Position numbers and translations under genes: made by a program. A DNA stretch of 64,000 nt. Source: Wolfiporia cocos (lineage: Eukaryota; Basidiomycota; Agaricomycetes; Polyporales; Phaeolaceae). The notes below the pieces were generated by a model. The model ran no database searches, had not been told where the DNA came from, and saw only the letters and a program-made list of their open reading frames with translations. Below are positions 31,963 through 43,260 of the stretch, one piece after another. Numbering within the stretch: position 1 is the first letter of the stretch; each line of letters begins with the position of its first letter. The stretch spans positions 248,001-312,000 of the forward strand of contig JACCLO010000007.1 of the NCBI GenBank assembly GCA_029448655.1. The letters run 5' to 3'.

Positions 31963-33540
31963 CTACATGAGCGTGAACCATACCTGTATGCCCATGGTGC
32001 TGACGAATGTCGACAAATGAATCGTGTAGTCTTGATCAGGAGAAAACGCAGTATCCGAGTCGTTGCTGGTCTGCTCTTCATTCCGCAGCGCATTTGAAGA
32101 GACACTGCAGAGACGGAGATCAAGGAGGAATCGAGACAGTGTAACAGCAGAAAGCCTAATATGTGGCGATGAGCGAGCGGTTTATGAGCTGTGCTATTAA
32201 CTGACGGGGTGACCCAGAGATTGAACAAATATAATGTCTGTATGAGCAAATAATCAACTTCAGAAGCAAAATAGCATGATTGTTCGTACACCAGTCACCC
32301 AAAGCACAATCTGTAAGATGCTGAGCACCAGAAGGAAACTTCAAGTTTCAACACGTCACTCAGAGGGCCGTGATGCGATCAAGCGCAGTTGCTGCTTACA
32401 GAAAGTAGCCCGTGCCTACGAATTTGAGTTTCAGAATATTAGCATCGTGATAGCCATCATAGTCATACCGTTTCTAAGTAGTAGTTTCGATAACGAGAGC
32501 ATACGCTGGTCGGTCCTCTCCCCAAATCTCGTCACTTGTAGCATGTTGCTCCAAGTGACGTAGAGAAGGACAATGTCGGAGGCGATTAGACCTGCGCGAG
32601 CGCACAGAAAGTCTGGATCATAGGTGCAATCATAATGAATGCAGTGGGTGTACCACATGGCTGAATAGGTTCGCTTACAGCTAGGGCGCTCAATCAGTCT
32701 TGCATTCGGAAATTAGTATCAAAGCCAATACTCAGTCGTCGCCTGCTGATGAGCAGCTACGTTCGAACTGTTGAGTTCATCTTGCAGACAAAACAAGGAG
32801 TATTGTATCATTGAGAACTGAAGTTAGCCCGGATTAGCCTCTGAAAGACCATTGAAATGTTGTTTTTTTACCCACAGTATTAATCGCGGGATCCATTAGA
32901 CCAAATGTCAAGGTCATAAGGGCTAATAGCCTTCTCCGTCCACTGACAGCATACACACGGAGGGCGACAGAAGCTCAACAACGACGCAATCAGGTACGAC
33001 TCTCGTACACAATGTGGTTACTGCCTACCTGCCCATACGCCACCCCACATAATCCTACACAAAAACCAAGTTTGCAATGTCGGATTGCATCTGAAACAAG
33101 CTTTGGCAATTAATTATAGGTGGGCATGATGAGCTCAAGAGCGGCCAAACCCCTGGCCTTTCCTCAGATGATTTAAGTTGGACAGAGCAGCGAGGACACG
33201 TACGGATTGACCATCCCCATACAGGGAAGAATAGAGTATAGAGGTGAGAATTGACCACGTCAATACTGTATACCGATTGAGCAGAAACACAATGGAGACC
33301 CAGGTCTTTTTCCCTGCCCATATTAGAGAAACCTCAGCATGGAGAGTAATAATATGGTCATATATGACGAGAGCTGGACAGTTGGTGTTAATGGTTTCTG
33401 GGCTATGAGCGCTGGCCAATGCCAGATCTCACCCGACGGCACCATTGAGCCGTACGCTCCAATCCTGCGAAGGGACTAGATTAGAGATGTATCACGGTGA
33501 TTTCCATGAAGACTGACATAGATTCTGCTGTAGCAGCCAT
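31963..33540 (-). CDS. DUF6533 seven-helix membrane protein (copy B)
   Basis: ATG at 33,538-33,540 (MAATAESMS), then introns joining DWSVRLNGAV to ALVIYDHIITLHAEVSLIW and FLLNRYTVLTWSIL. Further exons are ALRVYAVSGRRRLLALMTL, LIASDIVLLYVTWSNML, LSKLLLRNG, TGYFL, FLLVLSILQIVLWVTG, FNLWVTP and LSAVTLSRFLLDLRLC, then a tail with STFVSTMGIQ. Every exon matches copy A in place and phase, so the two are paralogs. The end is either TAG at 31,963-31,965 or, if GTATGG is a donor, a short exon ending near 31,898. It looks intact. Function unknown; the family is expanded in wood-decay fungi. Confidence 0.75.
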
Positions 33541-34901
33541 GATCGATAAGGCGAGTGGGTTCCGAAGATGCCAAGGTTGATTATATGTACCTACACTTAA
33601 ACGCCCGGATCCGGCTATTAACAAAGTTTATCTTCCGCGTAGGGGTGGAATGGACGGGACTCAATTGCGAAAAGTCGCAGTCCCGCCATTTCATAAATAT
33701 CGGATAATTCATTGATCGGTGACACTACACATGGCTGGAACCTGTCCATGGCGACTGCGATATGGACGGGCCCCCGAAAACTGCATCGGACATGGATAGG
33801 GCATGCGCGGTACAAAGGCCTCAGCGAAGTCCAAACATTTGTTTGCCGCACGGTAGTAGGGATGAAGGAGTTGTAGGTTAATCCGTTAACCCGGTCCCAC
33901 AGCAATCAACCGCTTTAGACACTATAAGACACACCAGCGATGGTGACGATAACAATATACGGAGCGATCCATAAGTATTAACAGGTATGTCAACGTCCAT
34001 TCATGCCATGTCAACAGCGTAGCGGCGTCGCCCTTGCTCCAATACTCATGAAACCCGACCTGAGCAGAAGTATCAACGATAATCCCTAGTTCTACTATTA
34101 TTCATCACCCTAGCTCATTGAAGCATATCCACAGTCGCAATACACTAATCGCATGTAAACTATTAGCCTGTGACCGGCTATTTTGACGACCTATTTAGCT
34201 CTAGCCATTAGCTCATTGCCACAATGTATCCAATCGCCTTCCGGACATTTGTAAACAAGTGAAGACTTGCTGCATAGACCAGACACTGACCTGACCAGCT
34301 TAGCCGCTGTTCGGTGGCCTGGACATATTTTCTGACCAGTCTCTTTTCGGACATGACCGATCAAAGCCGACTAAATCTCGGACAATCCTCTGTGAGAGTG
34401 TTTAGAGTCCTGATATGGGATCCACTTAGCTTCCACGGCGATGGCTACATCACCTGCTCTGACAGCCTGTTGCTGTTACCCGTTAGTCGATCCACCACTT
34501 GTTATCTGTGTCTGTCTCCTATACTTCTCACATTGTATGTGCAGTATTCCGTCGATTGAATTGAGTGGACGTCGGCTACATAGCCGTTGTATTTCTTCGG
34601 CATTGGCTCGGTAACCATGCGACGTCCGCGTACAGTCACTGAACCCTGCACGACTGCACTTGAGAATCCCGCACGAGCTTCAGCATGGGATTACGAAGGA
34701 TATTTGAGTCTAAGCCCTTTCGAGAGGAGCACAGCGTCTGATAGACAAAGCACTATATCCGATAGGTGCCTCTCATGGGCGAGGGATGTTTACGATCTCT
34801 ACACACATTATCTGGGCACTCCGGACAATTTGCAATTACTGCCTTTGCGTGTCGTATCAGTCCAAGGACCTGAGAAGAGAATGTTCAGTTACTCATCCAT
34901 T
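33541..34901. other. Spacer, no supported gene
   Basis: AT-balanced sequence without recognisable coding motifs. The longest frame (34,587-34,928, plus) has no family signature and overlaps the end of a MITE. Confidence 0.35.
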
Positions 34902-34909
34902 GGTGTAAC

Positions 34910-36146
34910 TAAGGCTCCAACCATATAATATATATACCATGTATACATGGTTTTGACACAGACTAACCTGTCTGTGGGACCCTGTACGACAGGGGAATCC
35001 TATAACGCAGTACAGGATGGTGCGCGACCGCAATAGCGGTGAACTGTCGGCTGTACCCTAAAGAGGGACTCCTAGAGTCGACGTGTTGAGGCAGCGCACA
35101 GTCAAGTAAGACGAGATGGGCCCCCGGCCAGAGTCGCACACAGAACGAAGATAGAAAGGGGCTATGCCCAATTGTCGAGAATCTTAGGAATGGGGAGTAA
35201 GCCCACATTCCGTCGTAATATATACATGAGCGATGGAGCTACTAGTACTGCCCTAAAGAGAAGGCCTGTGCGCCGTATCTACTGGGTCATGTGCTAAGTG
35301 ACGCATCATGTAACTACTGTGACCATAGTGTGAGTACCGGAGGCGCGCGCTACCCTACAGCGCTAACCTAACGACCAGGTGACCTGCAATAACTGGGAGG
35401 CGCTGGAGGTGGCTACAGCGCAGAGGCGCGGCGTACGCCTAGCGCCGCGCGTGCGTCCTATAGCGAGGGAGTACAAACTATTAGTGGAATAATTTGTGAC
35501 AGGTTTTATATATATACTATATACATGTATTTACACATGGCCGAGTACATGGTATATACATGGTATATTATATAGTATATGGTTGTTGTGAATGCATCCA
35601 TATTAGACCCTCAAATTGTTGTTTTGAATATGTACTTGAGCTAGTTATGTGTCTTACAGATTGTATGGTGCAGTGGCAATATGAGATTTGGACAATCTGC
35701 TGGCCATTGCACAAATGCAAGGATGTTAAGTTGTAATTCACACACTCTGCTTACCCTCTCATTTGGCAGAAGGTGAAATCAGATTTATGTTTATGCTGTA
35801 TATCATCCCACATAGTGATTGCATCATGCATTTGACTCATGTGTAAAAGTTTCCCATCATCTCACACATTGTGCACAATTTTTAAGCCATTCCAGCTACT
35901 AGTGGGGCTGTTAACACCAATTTCTGACTTGCATCAGCCAAGTGCTGATACATGTGGCATGTTGTTGAAGGAGGAGACAATCTCCATAGCCATATGGGCA
36001 AGGCAATGGCTATGTCAAGATGTCTGAAAAATCTACCATCTGAAAACCATGTAAACCATGTATATACCATGTATATACCATGTATATACTATATACCATA
36101 TATTTACTGATTTCCTGTACATGTATATTATATGGTTGGAGCCTTA
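34910..36146. mobile_element. hAT-like non-autonomous element (MITE)
   Basis: Terminal inverted repeats start TAAGGCTCCAACCATATAAT at 34,910, with the exact reverse complement ending at 36,146. The 8-bp target duplication GGTGTAAC is at 34,902-34,909 and 36,147-36,154. An 8-bp duplication fits the hAT superfamily (some other groups also make 8 bp). The interior is AT-rich, with many ATATACCATG repeats near both ends and no ORF. A family-B solo LTR (34,954-35,501) is nested in it. Without the LTR and its duplication the element is about 680 bp. Confidence 0.85.
34954..35501. repeat. Solo LTR (family B, copy 3) in the MITE
   Basis: 548 bp starting TGACACAGACTAACC and ending GTGACA, flanked by GGTTT (34,949-34,953 and 35,502-35,506). 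It shares several blocks with the copies at 7,948 and 9,803 (GTCGGCTGTACC, GGACTCCTAGAG, GCGCGCTACCCTACAGCGCTAACC). The first bases have drifted from TGTCAC to TGACAC. Confidence 0.88.
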
Positions 36147-36154
36147 GGTGTAAC

Positions 36155-37897
36155 GCATGAGTACTTCAAGTAACTGGGGCAACCATGTGCATTCATCAAC
36201 CTCAGCAGTATCGTCTGGAAATTATCAGTGCTGACCACGAAAATGCACCGACCCCACTCTACTGCTATCGCCGGCCCTTAAAAGCAATTGCAACAGCAAT
36301 TTGCGCACTGGATGAGCGGCTGGAGCCTGCATTCCTTCCAAGGCCAGTCCGAGGAGAGTGCGGGAGCATGGGAGTAGATGCCATTCAGTCGACCTAGCGC
36401 GATGCCAACGTGATGGTCTCGCGGCAAATCTCCGGTGCGGCGGTGCCACTGCAGCAGATTCAACTCAAGTCGATGGCGGGCGTTAGTGTGACAGATGCTG
36501 CACGTGTTGTGACTGAGCGCGGCTTCTCGACAAGTGCGGCGTGCCTCTTCTCTGTGCTCGCCGGCGAAGGCCACTTCCCCGGTCTCTGCCTGCTCCATCG
36601 ACGATCTCTTTCCATAGCATTCCGTGACTGGCAACGGACGCATGCCTCATGCATGTCGAGCCGCGTGAGCGCCTCCTTGCAAGCACTTCTCTGCCGACCT
36701 CCCTATTCCTCAGCGAGTCCCGCCGCCTTGCGTGCCCAATAACCTGCTTCGATGGTCGCTAGTGAGATGAGCTACATTCACTTCTGTGGTATACAGTCTT
36801 TCCTCGCACCACTCGCGCGTTACGTCCGCAGTACTCCCGCCTCTCACGGTGCGGCGTATGGTGGGAGCTGTGCCTACCGCACTCGGCTGTTGAAACATGT
36901 CTTAACTTTACAACACCGTTGCACTGGGTTTTCCCTGTGGATCTCGCTTGAGCAGCTCTGTCGCAACTCCCAAGCACTCCGTCTACTCCCTATGCCAGCA
37001 TTCTATGGCGATTGCCCGCGCATACGGGCCTCAGTGGAGCTATCTTTCTTCTCCTAAGCAACTCCGCTATGGTCGAATAACGCTTGGAGAATCTCTCGCG
37101 CTCGCTAGAAGGGAAGTATAGAAGGACAGTATACCTATCTATGCATATCATGATACTCATATCAGGGGCCCGAATTGTCAGAGCCCTCTGACTGTTGTGG
37201 CGGAGTGAATGAGCGAGTGTGAGTGCAATGCTGTGCAGTAGGTGCATGCACCATATGCGGTGGCGGGCACTCCTGACCCTTGCCGTCATTCTGTCTGGCA
37301 TCTCGCGGAAAAGCCCGATGCTCAACAGGACACGCTCTGTGCAGCCTCTCGGCCGCGTCGAAAGCGGTCACACAGATGCACAACCAATGTTATATTAATC
37401 GCGCTCAGCTGCGGAAAATGCAGTGATTGCCTTTGCAAACAGCACATCAGTCCCACAGCTACGCCGGTATCCTGGTTTTCGCCACTCTCTATATCATGAC
37501 AGCAGGTGTTGTGCTTTCTCACTGTTAGTATTTCAGCCTTCGTTTTCAGAGGGGCCTCCATACCGCTTAGGGTACATGATCTGATCTCGTATTGTCACGG
37601 AGTTGTCGCATCTTCTAAAGCTGCACTGCGCCTCTGCCTCTTCTAGTACATTGTCCCGCTGATAGCGCTTCTTTATCTCCTTCGAGGACGAAGACGCCCA
37701 CATATTAGGTTCTGTCTCACTTGGTTTACCGCCCGAAGGGGAACTGATGCAGAAGCAGGCGGAGGCATTCCGATCACACACGGTCTCATGCCCCTTGTCT
37801 CGCCTTAAGATGACCCCCGGCTTTGTTGTTCTCCCTCTACTCGATTGTCTTAGTTTCTTGAGTACCACAAGCAACGTCTCCCAACGCTAAACCTCTA
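36155..37897. other. Spacer, no supported gene
   Basis: Open frames exist in all directions, but none carries a motif I know, and none shows a consistent exon chain. It may hold old, unrecognisable repeats. Confidence 0.35.
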
Positions 37898-40740
37898 GTG
37901 ATGTCTCGCTTACACAATCTACTCCATCCCCGCTTTGGCCGTGGCAGGCACCAAGAAGGAGGCTCCACGCGCGATGCTTTTCCCTTGCCCTCTCACGCTA
38001 GCGCCGAGACACGCCTCAAGGGAGATGGCCAGAGGACCGACGATGCGTTGACCGCTGCAGAGTATGCTGTTGAGACTGTAGGTGAGTTCGTCGGACTGAG
38101 CGCCCATGCTCCAGGCGTCGACGGTATCATGTCGACGCTAGGCCGCGTGCACAACATTATCATGGTACGATACCGAGCTAGCTGACTTTGCTCTTTTGCT
38201 GATGATACTTTTTTGTGGCGCAGAAAGCGAGGGACAATGATAAAGAGGCACAGGACGTTATCGATGCTGACAAAGAGCCACTACCTTCCAGGGACTCGTG
38301 CGGAACTGCTTGGAACGTTGTAAGAATGGGCAGCAGACGAGGGCGAACAGGCCTCCATCCTTATTCTGAGCGGTGCCGCAGGGACCGGAAAGTCGACGAT
38401 CGCACACGAGCTCGCACGGCGACTTGATGTGAAGGGTCATCTGGGTGCATCATTCTTCTTCGTGCGCGGAGACGCCGACCTCAGCTGCATAGCCTATGTC
38501 TTCCCCACGATTGCATACCAACTTGCTCTGTCATAACCACATATGCACTCCCATATCATCGATGCATGCCGCGATCCGTCGTTTCGCACACAGGACCACG
38601 ATATCGAGCATCAGCTAGACCACGGAATCATCTATCCTCTGTCATCTGTATCAGAGCATCCCTATCCAGTGGTGGTCATTGTGGATGCGCTGGACGAATG
38701 CACTGATCCCGAGCTAGAGCGCATTCCTAGGATGCTGCATTTGCTTGGCAAAAGGCTGCGCTTGCTGGCATACCCCCTTGCGTGTCTTGCTTACGACGCG
38801 TCCTGAACTGCACATCGAAAGGGCCTTCGAATCAGTCGAGTTCGCGGAGAGTGCAAAGCTGTATGGGCTTCATGAGATCTCGCGCACGATCGTCGATGAA
38901 GACATCAGACGTTTCTTCTCTGCTAAGTTGTTGTCCTTACCACAATTCAGCCGGGTTCTGACATTGCGACCCACTGTGATTGATGACCTGACGAAATCCG
39001 TGGATGGGTTATTCATCTATGCATCAACCATCATCCACGAGGAGTCACGACCTAACTCCATCGCCGAGCTCACAGATGAATTGCTCTCAGTGAATGAGCA
39101 GGTTACGTTAAGCGCACTGGACAATCTATACTTGGTCGTTCTGGCTGGGGCGCTTCCATCGTCGTTTTTAAAGCGAAGGAAGAGCAATCATTCTCTAGCT
39201 CTATGCATCTTATGTGCAATCGCATTGCTTCAGAATAATCTCAACGCGTCTAGTATGCGATCCCTTCTCAATATATCTCAAGACGGCATCGAGTTCATAC
39301 TCTCTAAACTCGGTTCTGTAATTTTATATAGCCCAGGAACTGACCAGCCTATACAGCCACTGCATGCTAGCTTCCCCCAGTTCCTCATTGATCCATCGCT
39401 TTGCATCAACCCTGACTACTACATCTCGGAAAAGGTGTACCATGGATGATTGGCGGCTGCGTGTCTCGCGGTCCTCACTTCCCCCCAAAGCCTGTACAGA
39501 AATATACTGCAGTTGGATGATCCCATGACAACCAAGGACTCTGTCGACGATCTAAAAAGCGCATTCGGGACAATATACCTATGTATGTGCAGTACTCTGC
39601 CAGACACTGGGCGACCCATCTATCCGGTTCCGAGCCCAATGAAGAGCTCACGAGGATGGTGAAGAACTTCAGCCAAACCAAATCATTGCATTGGCTGGAG
39701 GTGTCGAGCATTTTCGACAGGCTTGACACGGCCGCATATGTCTTGCCCGATTTGTGTTCTTGGTGCGAGGTGAGTGGGGAGCCTGGATTCAATCTGCTCG
39801 TCAAAGGTACCGTGCCGACCCCGATCTTAGCATTCAACAGAGCGTTCTACAGATCCATCCGCTTCTACACTACTTAATGACGTCTATCGATTGCGCTTGA
39901 ATACTTCACCGACATCACTGCCTGCCCAGGTTCGATGCAGTGTCGGGCACCACCCTAAAGACTATGTACGGTTATACGCACGGGGTGAATATGTTCAATG
40001 CAGTATCGGGCCCCATCCTGTCCACCGTGGACGGTCATACGCACGGGATGAGTTCGGTAGCCGTCTCTCCTGATAGCCAGTTCGCTATTTCCGGCTCTAG
40101 CAACGGCGAGATCAACATGTGGAGTACGGTGTCTGGAGCTCTTACCAAACGCTTGCTGCTTCCGAAGGTTGCTGTACCCATTCACAAAGTTACGTGTATT
40201 GCGTACTCGCCAGATGGGCGTACTATCGTCACCGGTTCCCGGATGAACATCAAGCGCACCGTCGCCGCACCGTCGGAAATGGGTTCCATTGCAAATACGG
40301 AGCAGGCTTCGGCATTCATGGAGGCAATGCTGCATATATGGGATCCAGACACCAGTGATTGTTTACAATCGGCGATCGTGTGTGAAGGTGACAAGACCAC
40401 CCTGGGCCCTCAGAGCTAACTGGGATGAGGCGGGCGGAAGAACGCTAAGTTCAGAATGAAGTCTGAACATAGTGCTCTACCCCCTATATGTATTAGTGTA
40501 GTGTTTATACATATATATCCTAGCTGCCGGTAATGGCACTGTGTAGTGATCGTACGTGAGTTTAAGCGTGAGTCACATTTTGCCCGTGACAGAAGGCGCC
40601 TACGTGAACTCCGTGGCGTACTCGCCAGACGGTGCTCACATTGTCACAGCATCTAAGAATGGGCCTGTCCAGACATGGGATGCTCATACCCTTGATTCCA
40701 AGGCTACATTCAGTGGCCACAGAACATGGATTTGCCGTGG
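37898..40740 (+). pseudogene. NACHT-WD40 (NOD-like receptor type) gene, decayed
   Basis: The N-terminal exon (37,898-38,164) and next exon lead into a STAND NTPase domain: P-loop SGAAGTGKSTIAHELARRL (about 38,369-38,425), FFFVRGDADLS, Walker B VVVIVDALDEC, sensor LLTTRPELHIE, then the helical LSPQFSRVL/ALDNLYLVVL-type region. Near the C-terminus are WD40 repeats (VAVSPDSQFAISGSSNGEIN, CIAYSPDGRTIVTGS, VAYSPDGAHIVTASKNG). Fungal proteins with this layout include the HET-E family of self/non-self recognition. Breaks: TAA at 38,534-38,536 (CAA to TAA likely), a frameshift near 38,745-38,765, TGA at 39,447-39,449 (family Arg, CGA to TGA), another shift near 39,580, and only about three WD repeats left. 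Confidence 0.85.
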
Positions 40741-43260
40741 GCGAGCTCGCACGTGCCTGAACGTTGCGCGCGCACGTCGGGAGCCGAATATCGCGTATCC
40801 GGAAATGGTACGAGGGCGAAACGGTATATAATAGATCATAATACGTTGCTAAAAGTCTCCGAGGCCCTGAATGTACATAACTACTGATGACCCATGATCA
40901 TCCAGGATGTGGCTTGAAGAAACTCGGCTGACAACTCACATAATCGGTATACCGCATCAAATCACGGTACACCAACGAAAGATACTTTCTGACCACATCG
41001 TAAAGATCAAAATCACTTTTCGCAAAGTATGTTTATTGATCATTGAGAAAATAAGGGCTCATGTCAATCAGTATCTTATTCTTAGGAATTGTAAGCATTG
41101 AACCAAGGCTCATGAATGGATATTCACCTTCAGTCTGCGATGATACGCCTACGCAGCAATGTAGCCTATGCTGTATCTGCAGTACCCTTCACAAGATGGT
41201 GAGTTTATGCCTGAGCCAGTTATTCGACTTCAAACGAATCCGGTGCCGTGATAGCCAGTGTTGGCCATTATATTGATCTAATATTATTATCAGCTCGTAG
41301 CACATCAGTTTACTGCGGATTCGATTCCAACCATCCTCAAGTTAAATATGTGAATAATATGTAGTAGAATGAAGTAGCCCAGGCTTCCAATGGCGTAGAA
41401 CTTGTTGCTCATAGCTGAAATTCAACCGCAATATGTAACGGCCGTCCGTGTAGCCTCTACGCATTATCGAAACGCGTCAATTGTTGCACCTTAATCTTGT
41501 TTCGCAGCACTATGGATGTGGATTTTGTTGTCATTCCGAGAGATTAAGGATGAACATAGTTGAATACTGTGTATTTATTGTCAGAGTATGTCTTTTATTG
41601 GATGGGAAGGGACTCGTAGCGTCGTTCTGGTTGTCGAGGCCATGCCTGCGTAGCAAGACCCCGGACATTGCCACGCATTATGTGTCAGCATTATTCTTCA
41701 GCCGATCAAAGCCGACGGTAGCTTGAGTGATTCATCCCGATATGGTGGTGCCACAGAATACATTGTCGGATCTGGTGTGAATATATGGTATATATGGCCT
41801 ATACATTGTGGTTGACACGTCATGCCAATGTATCTTGCGCAATGATAATGAGTATATCTGTTCCACACGCGTGTCTTTGCAAGGGGTTCGATGCATTATC
41901 TATAATTCGACGAAATTCCAAATTTACAGAATCACACCGTTCTCCCTGGCCTATTTGCGTTTGCACAAGATTGCTTTCGCTCAGCGCCGCTGCTGGAGAT
42001 AAGAGAGTAACTCACTATCACGCGCTGTCGTGAGGCCCGATAACGATATTCAGCCGTAATGCAATAACAATTGCGCCACAAGGGCACAATGCCAACTCTG
42101 TTGGCATCTGTGGGTCTCAGTACTTAAGCTATTACGGCGCATGGTCGTGACGTGCTCGTGACACTCACGGGCAGCTCGGTGGGTCCTCCGCACGATTACA
42201 TATCTAGCTGCCGGGTCCATGCCGGCTTTACCTTGTGACGGCCAGGAGGCCCGAGGCGAGCCGCGCGTAAAGCTAAGAGCGTGTTTATCCAGCAGTGAGC
42301 CATACGATCGTGCAAACAAGCATAGGATCAAACGCAATGTAATGCCAGCTTATATGACGAGGAACTTGGCCTTCGAGCGAGTAACAACTACGATTTCCTA
42401 AATGGGCCTTGTAGAATTTGGATTCCCGCGCGTGATCTAAGATTGGGCTCGGGTTCGAAGTGGCGCTCCGAGCGCCGAATCATGTCCCTCGCTTACCGAA
42501 CGCAACACGACTAATCCGCGCACTTTAACCTCTCCTCTCACCTCTCGATACCCCCGCTTGTACTCACAACGACTATCAATCTATAGAGCAGGATCTAAGG
42601 GCGCATATTGTTGCGCGACTAAGCATTACTATATCCAGTTGTGCCAGAGGGTGAGCATAATCGCCCACCTCGATCTCCGACCGCATTTGCTGATTGTCAA
42701 GGCCGCATGGCTATGTCGGTAGTTTTGTTTCACTGTTATTGCAACAAACACATTGCGAAGAGTGCTTAACCATTTACACGCACTCTCTTCAGCTATAAAC
42801 CATGTACAATTGAAGCTCGCGCCCGCAAAGTACTTGATTGCAGGATTTGCAGGTGCGTCTCACGTGCATTCTCTAGCTTCTTCACGACTTGTTCCCGAGC
42901 ACTGTGCCGGAAATTGTCCGACTTGAAACCTCTGTGCCGAAAACGAAATGCGACATTGCTGAGTCAGTCATCTGTCAGCTTGTCGCGGGCAGTGGATTGA
43001 GGTGTGTAATACACGAAGAGGGATGGAGTGATTTTCGCATGCCCGTGATATCCGTTGGTTATTTGCACCGTTTTCTGCTTGCACATGATATGTCATGCGG
43101 TGGCTGCATCTGCATGGATGACACTTCTCCGATATCGACTTTGCATTTCAAGGCTCACTGTACTGACACGCTGCCTGTATGCAGCATCCTTCTCATATCA
43201 TAGCGACACACACCACTTGCACGACGAACAGTCCTTTCGTTGCTGCCTCCGCACACACCT
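40741..43260. other. Long spacer, no supported gene
   Basis: 2.5 kb without an intact gene. On the minus strand near 41,330-41,420 a helix (FYAIGSLGYFILLHIIHIF) looks like one exon of a DUF6533/6534-type membrane protein, possibly a relic. The last few hundred bases are the promoter region of the F-box gene. Confidence 0.35.

Noticed and set aside
35506..36110. AT-rich ATATACCATG repeats as a replication origin or centromeric sequence
   Set aside because: They sit within the inverted ends of a MITE with a clean 8-bp duplication, which explains them better.
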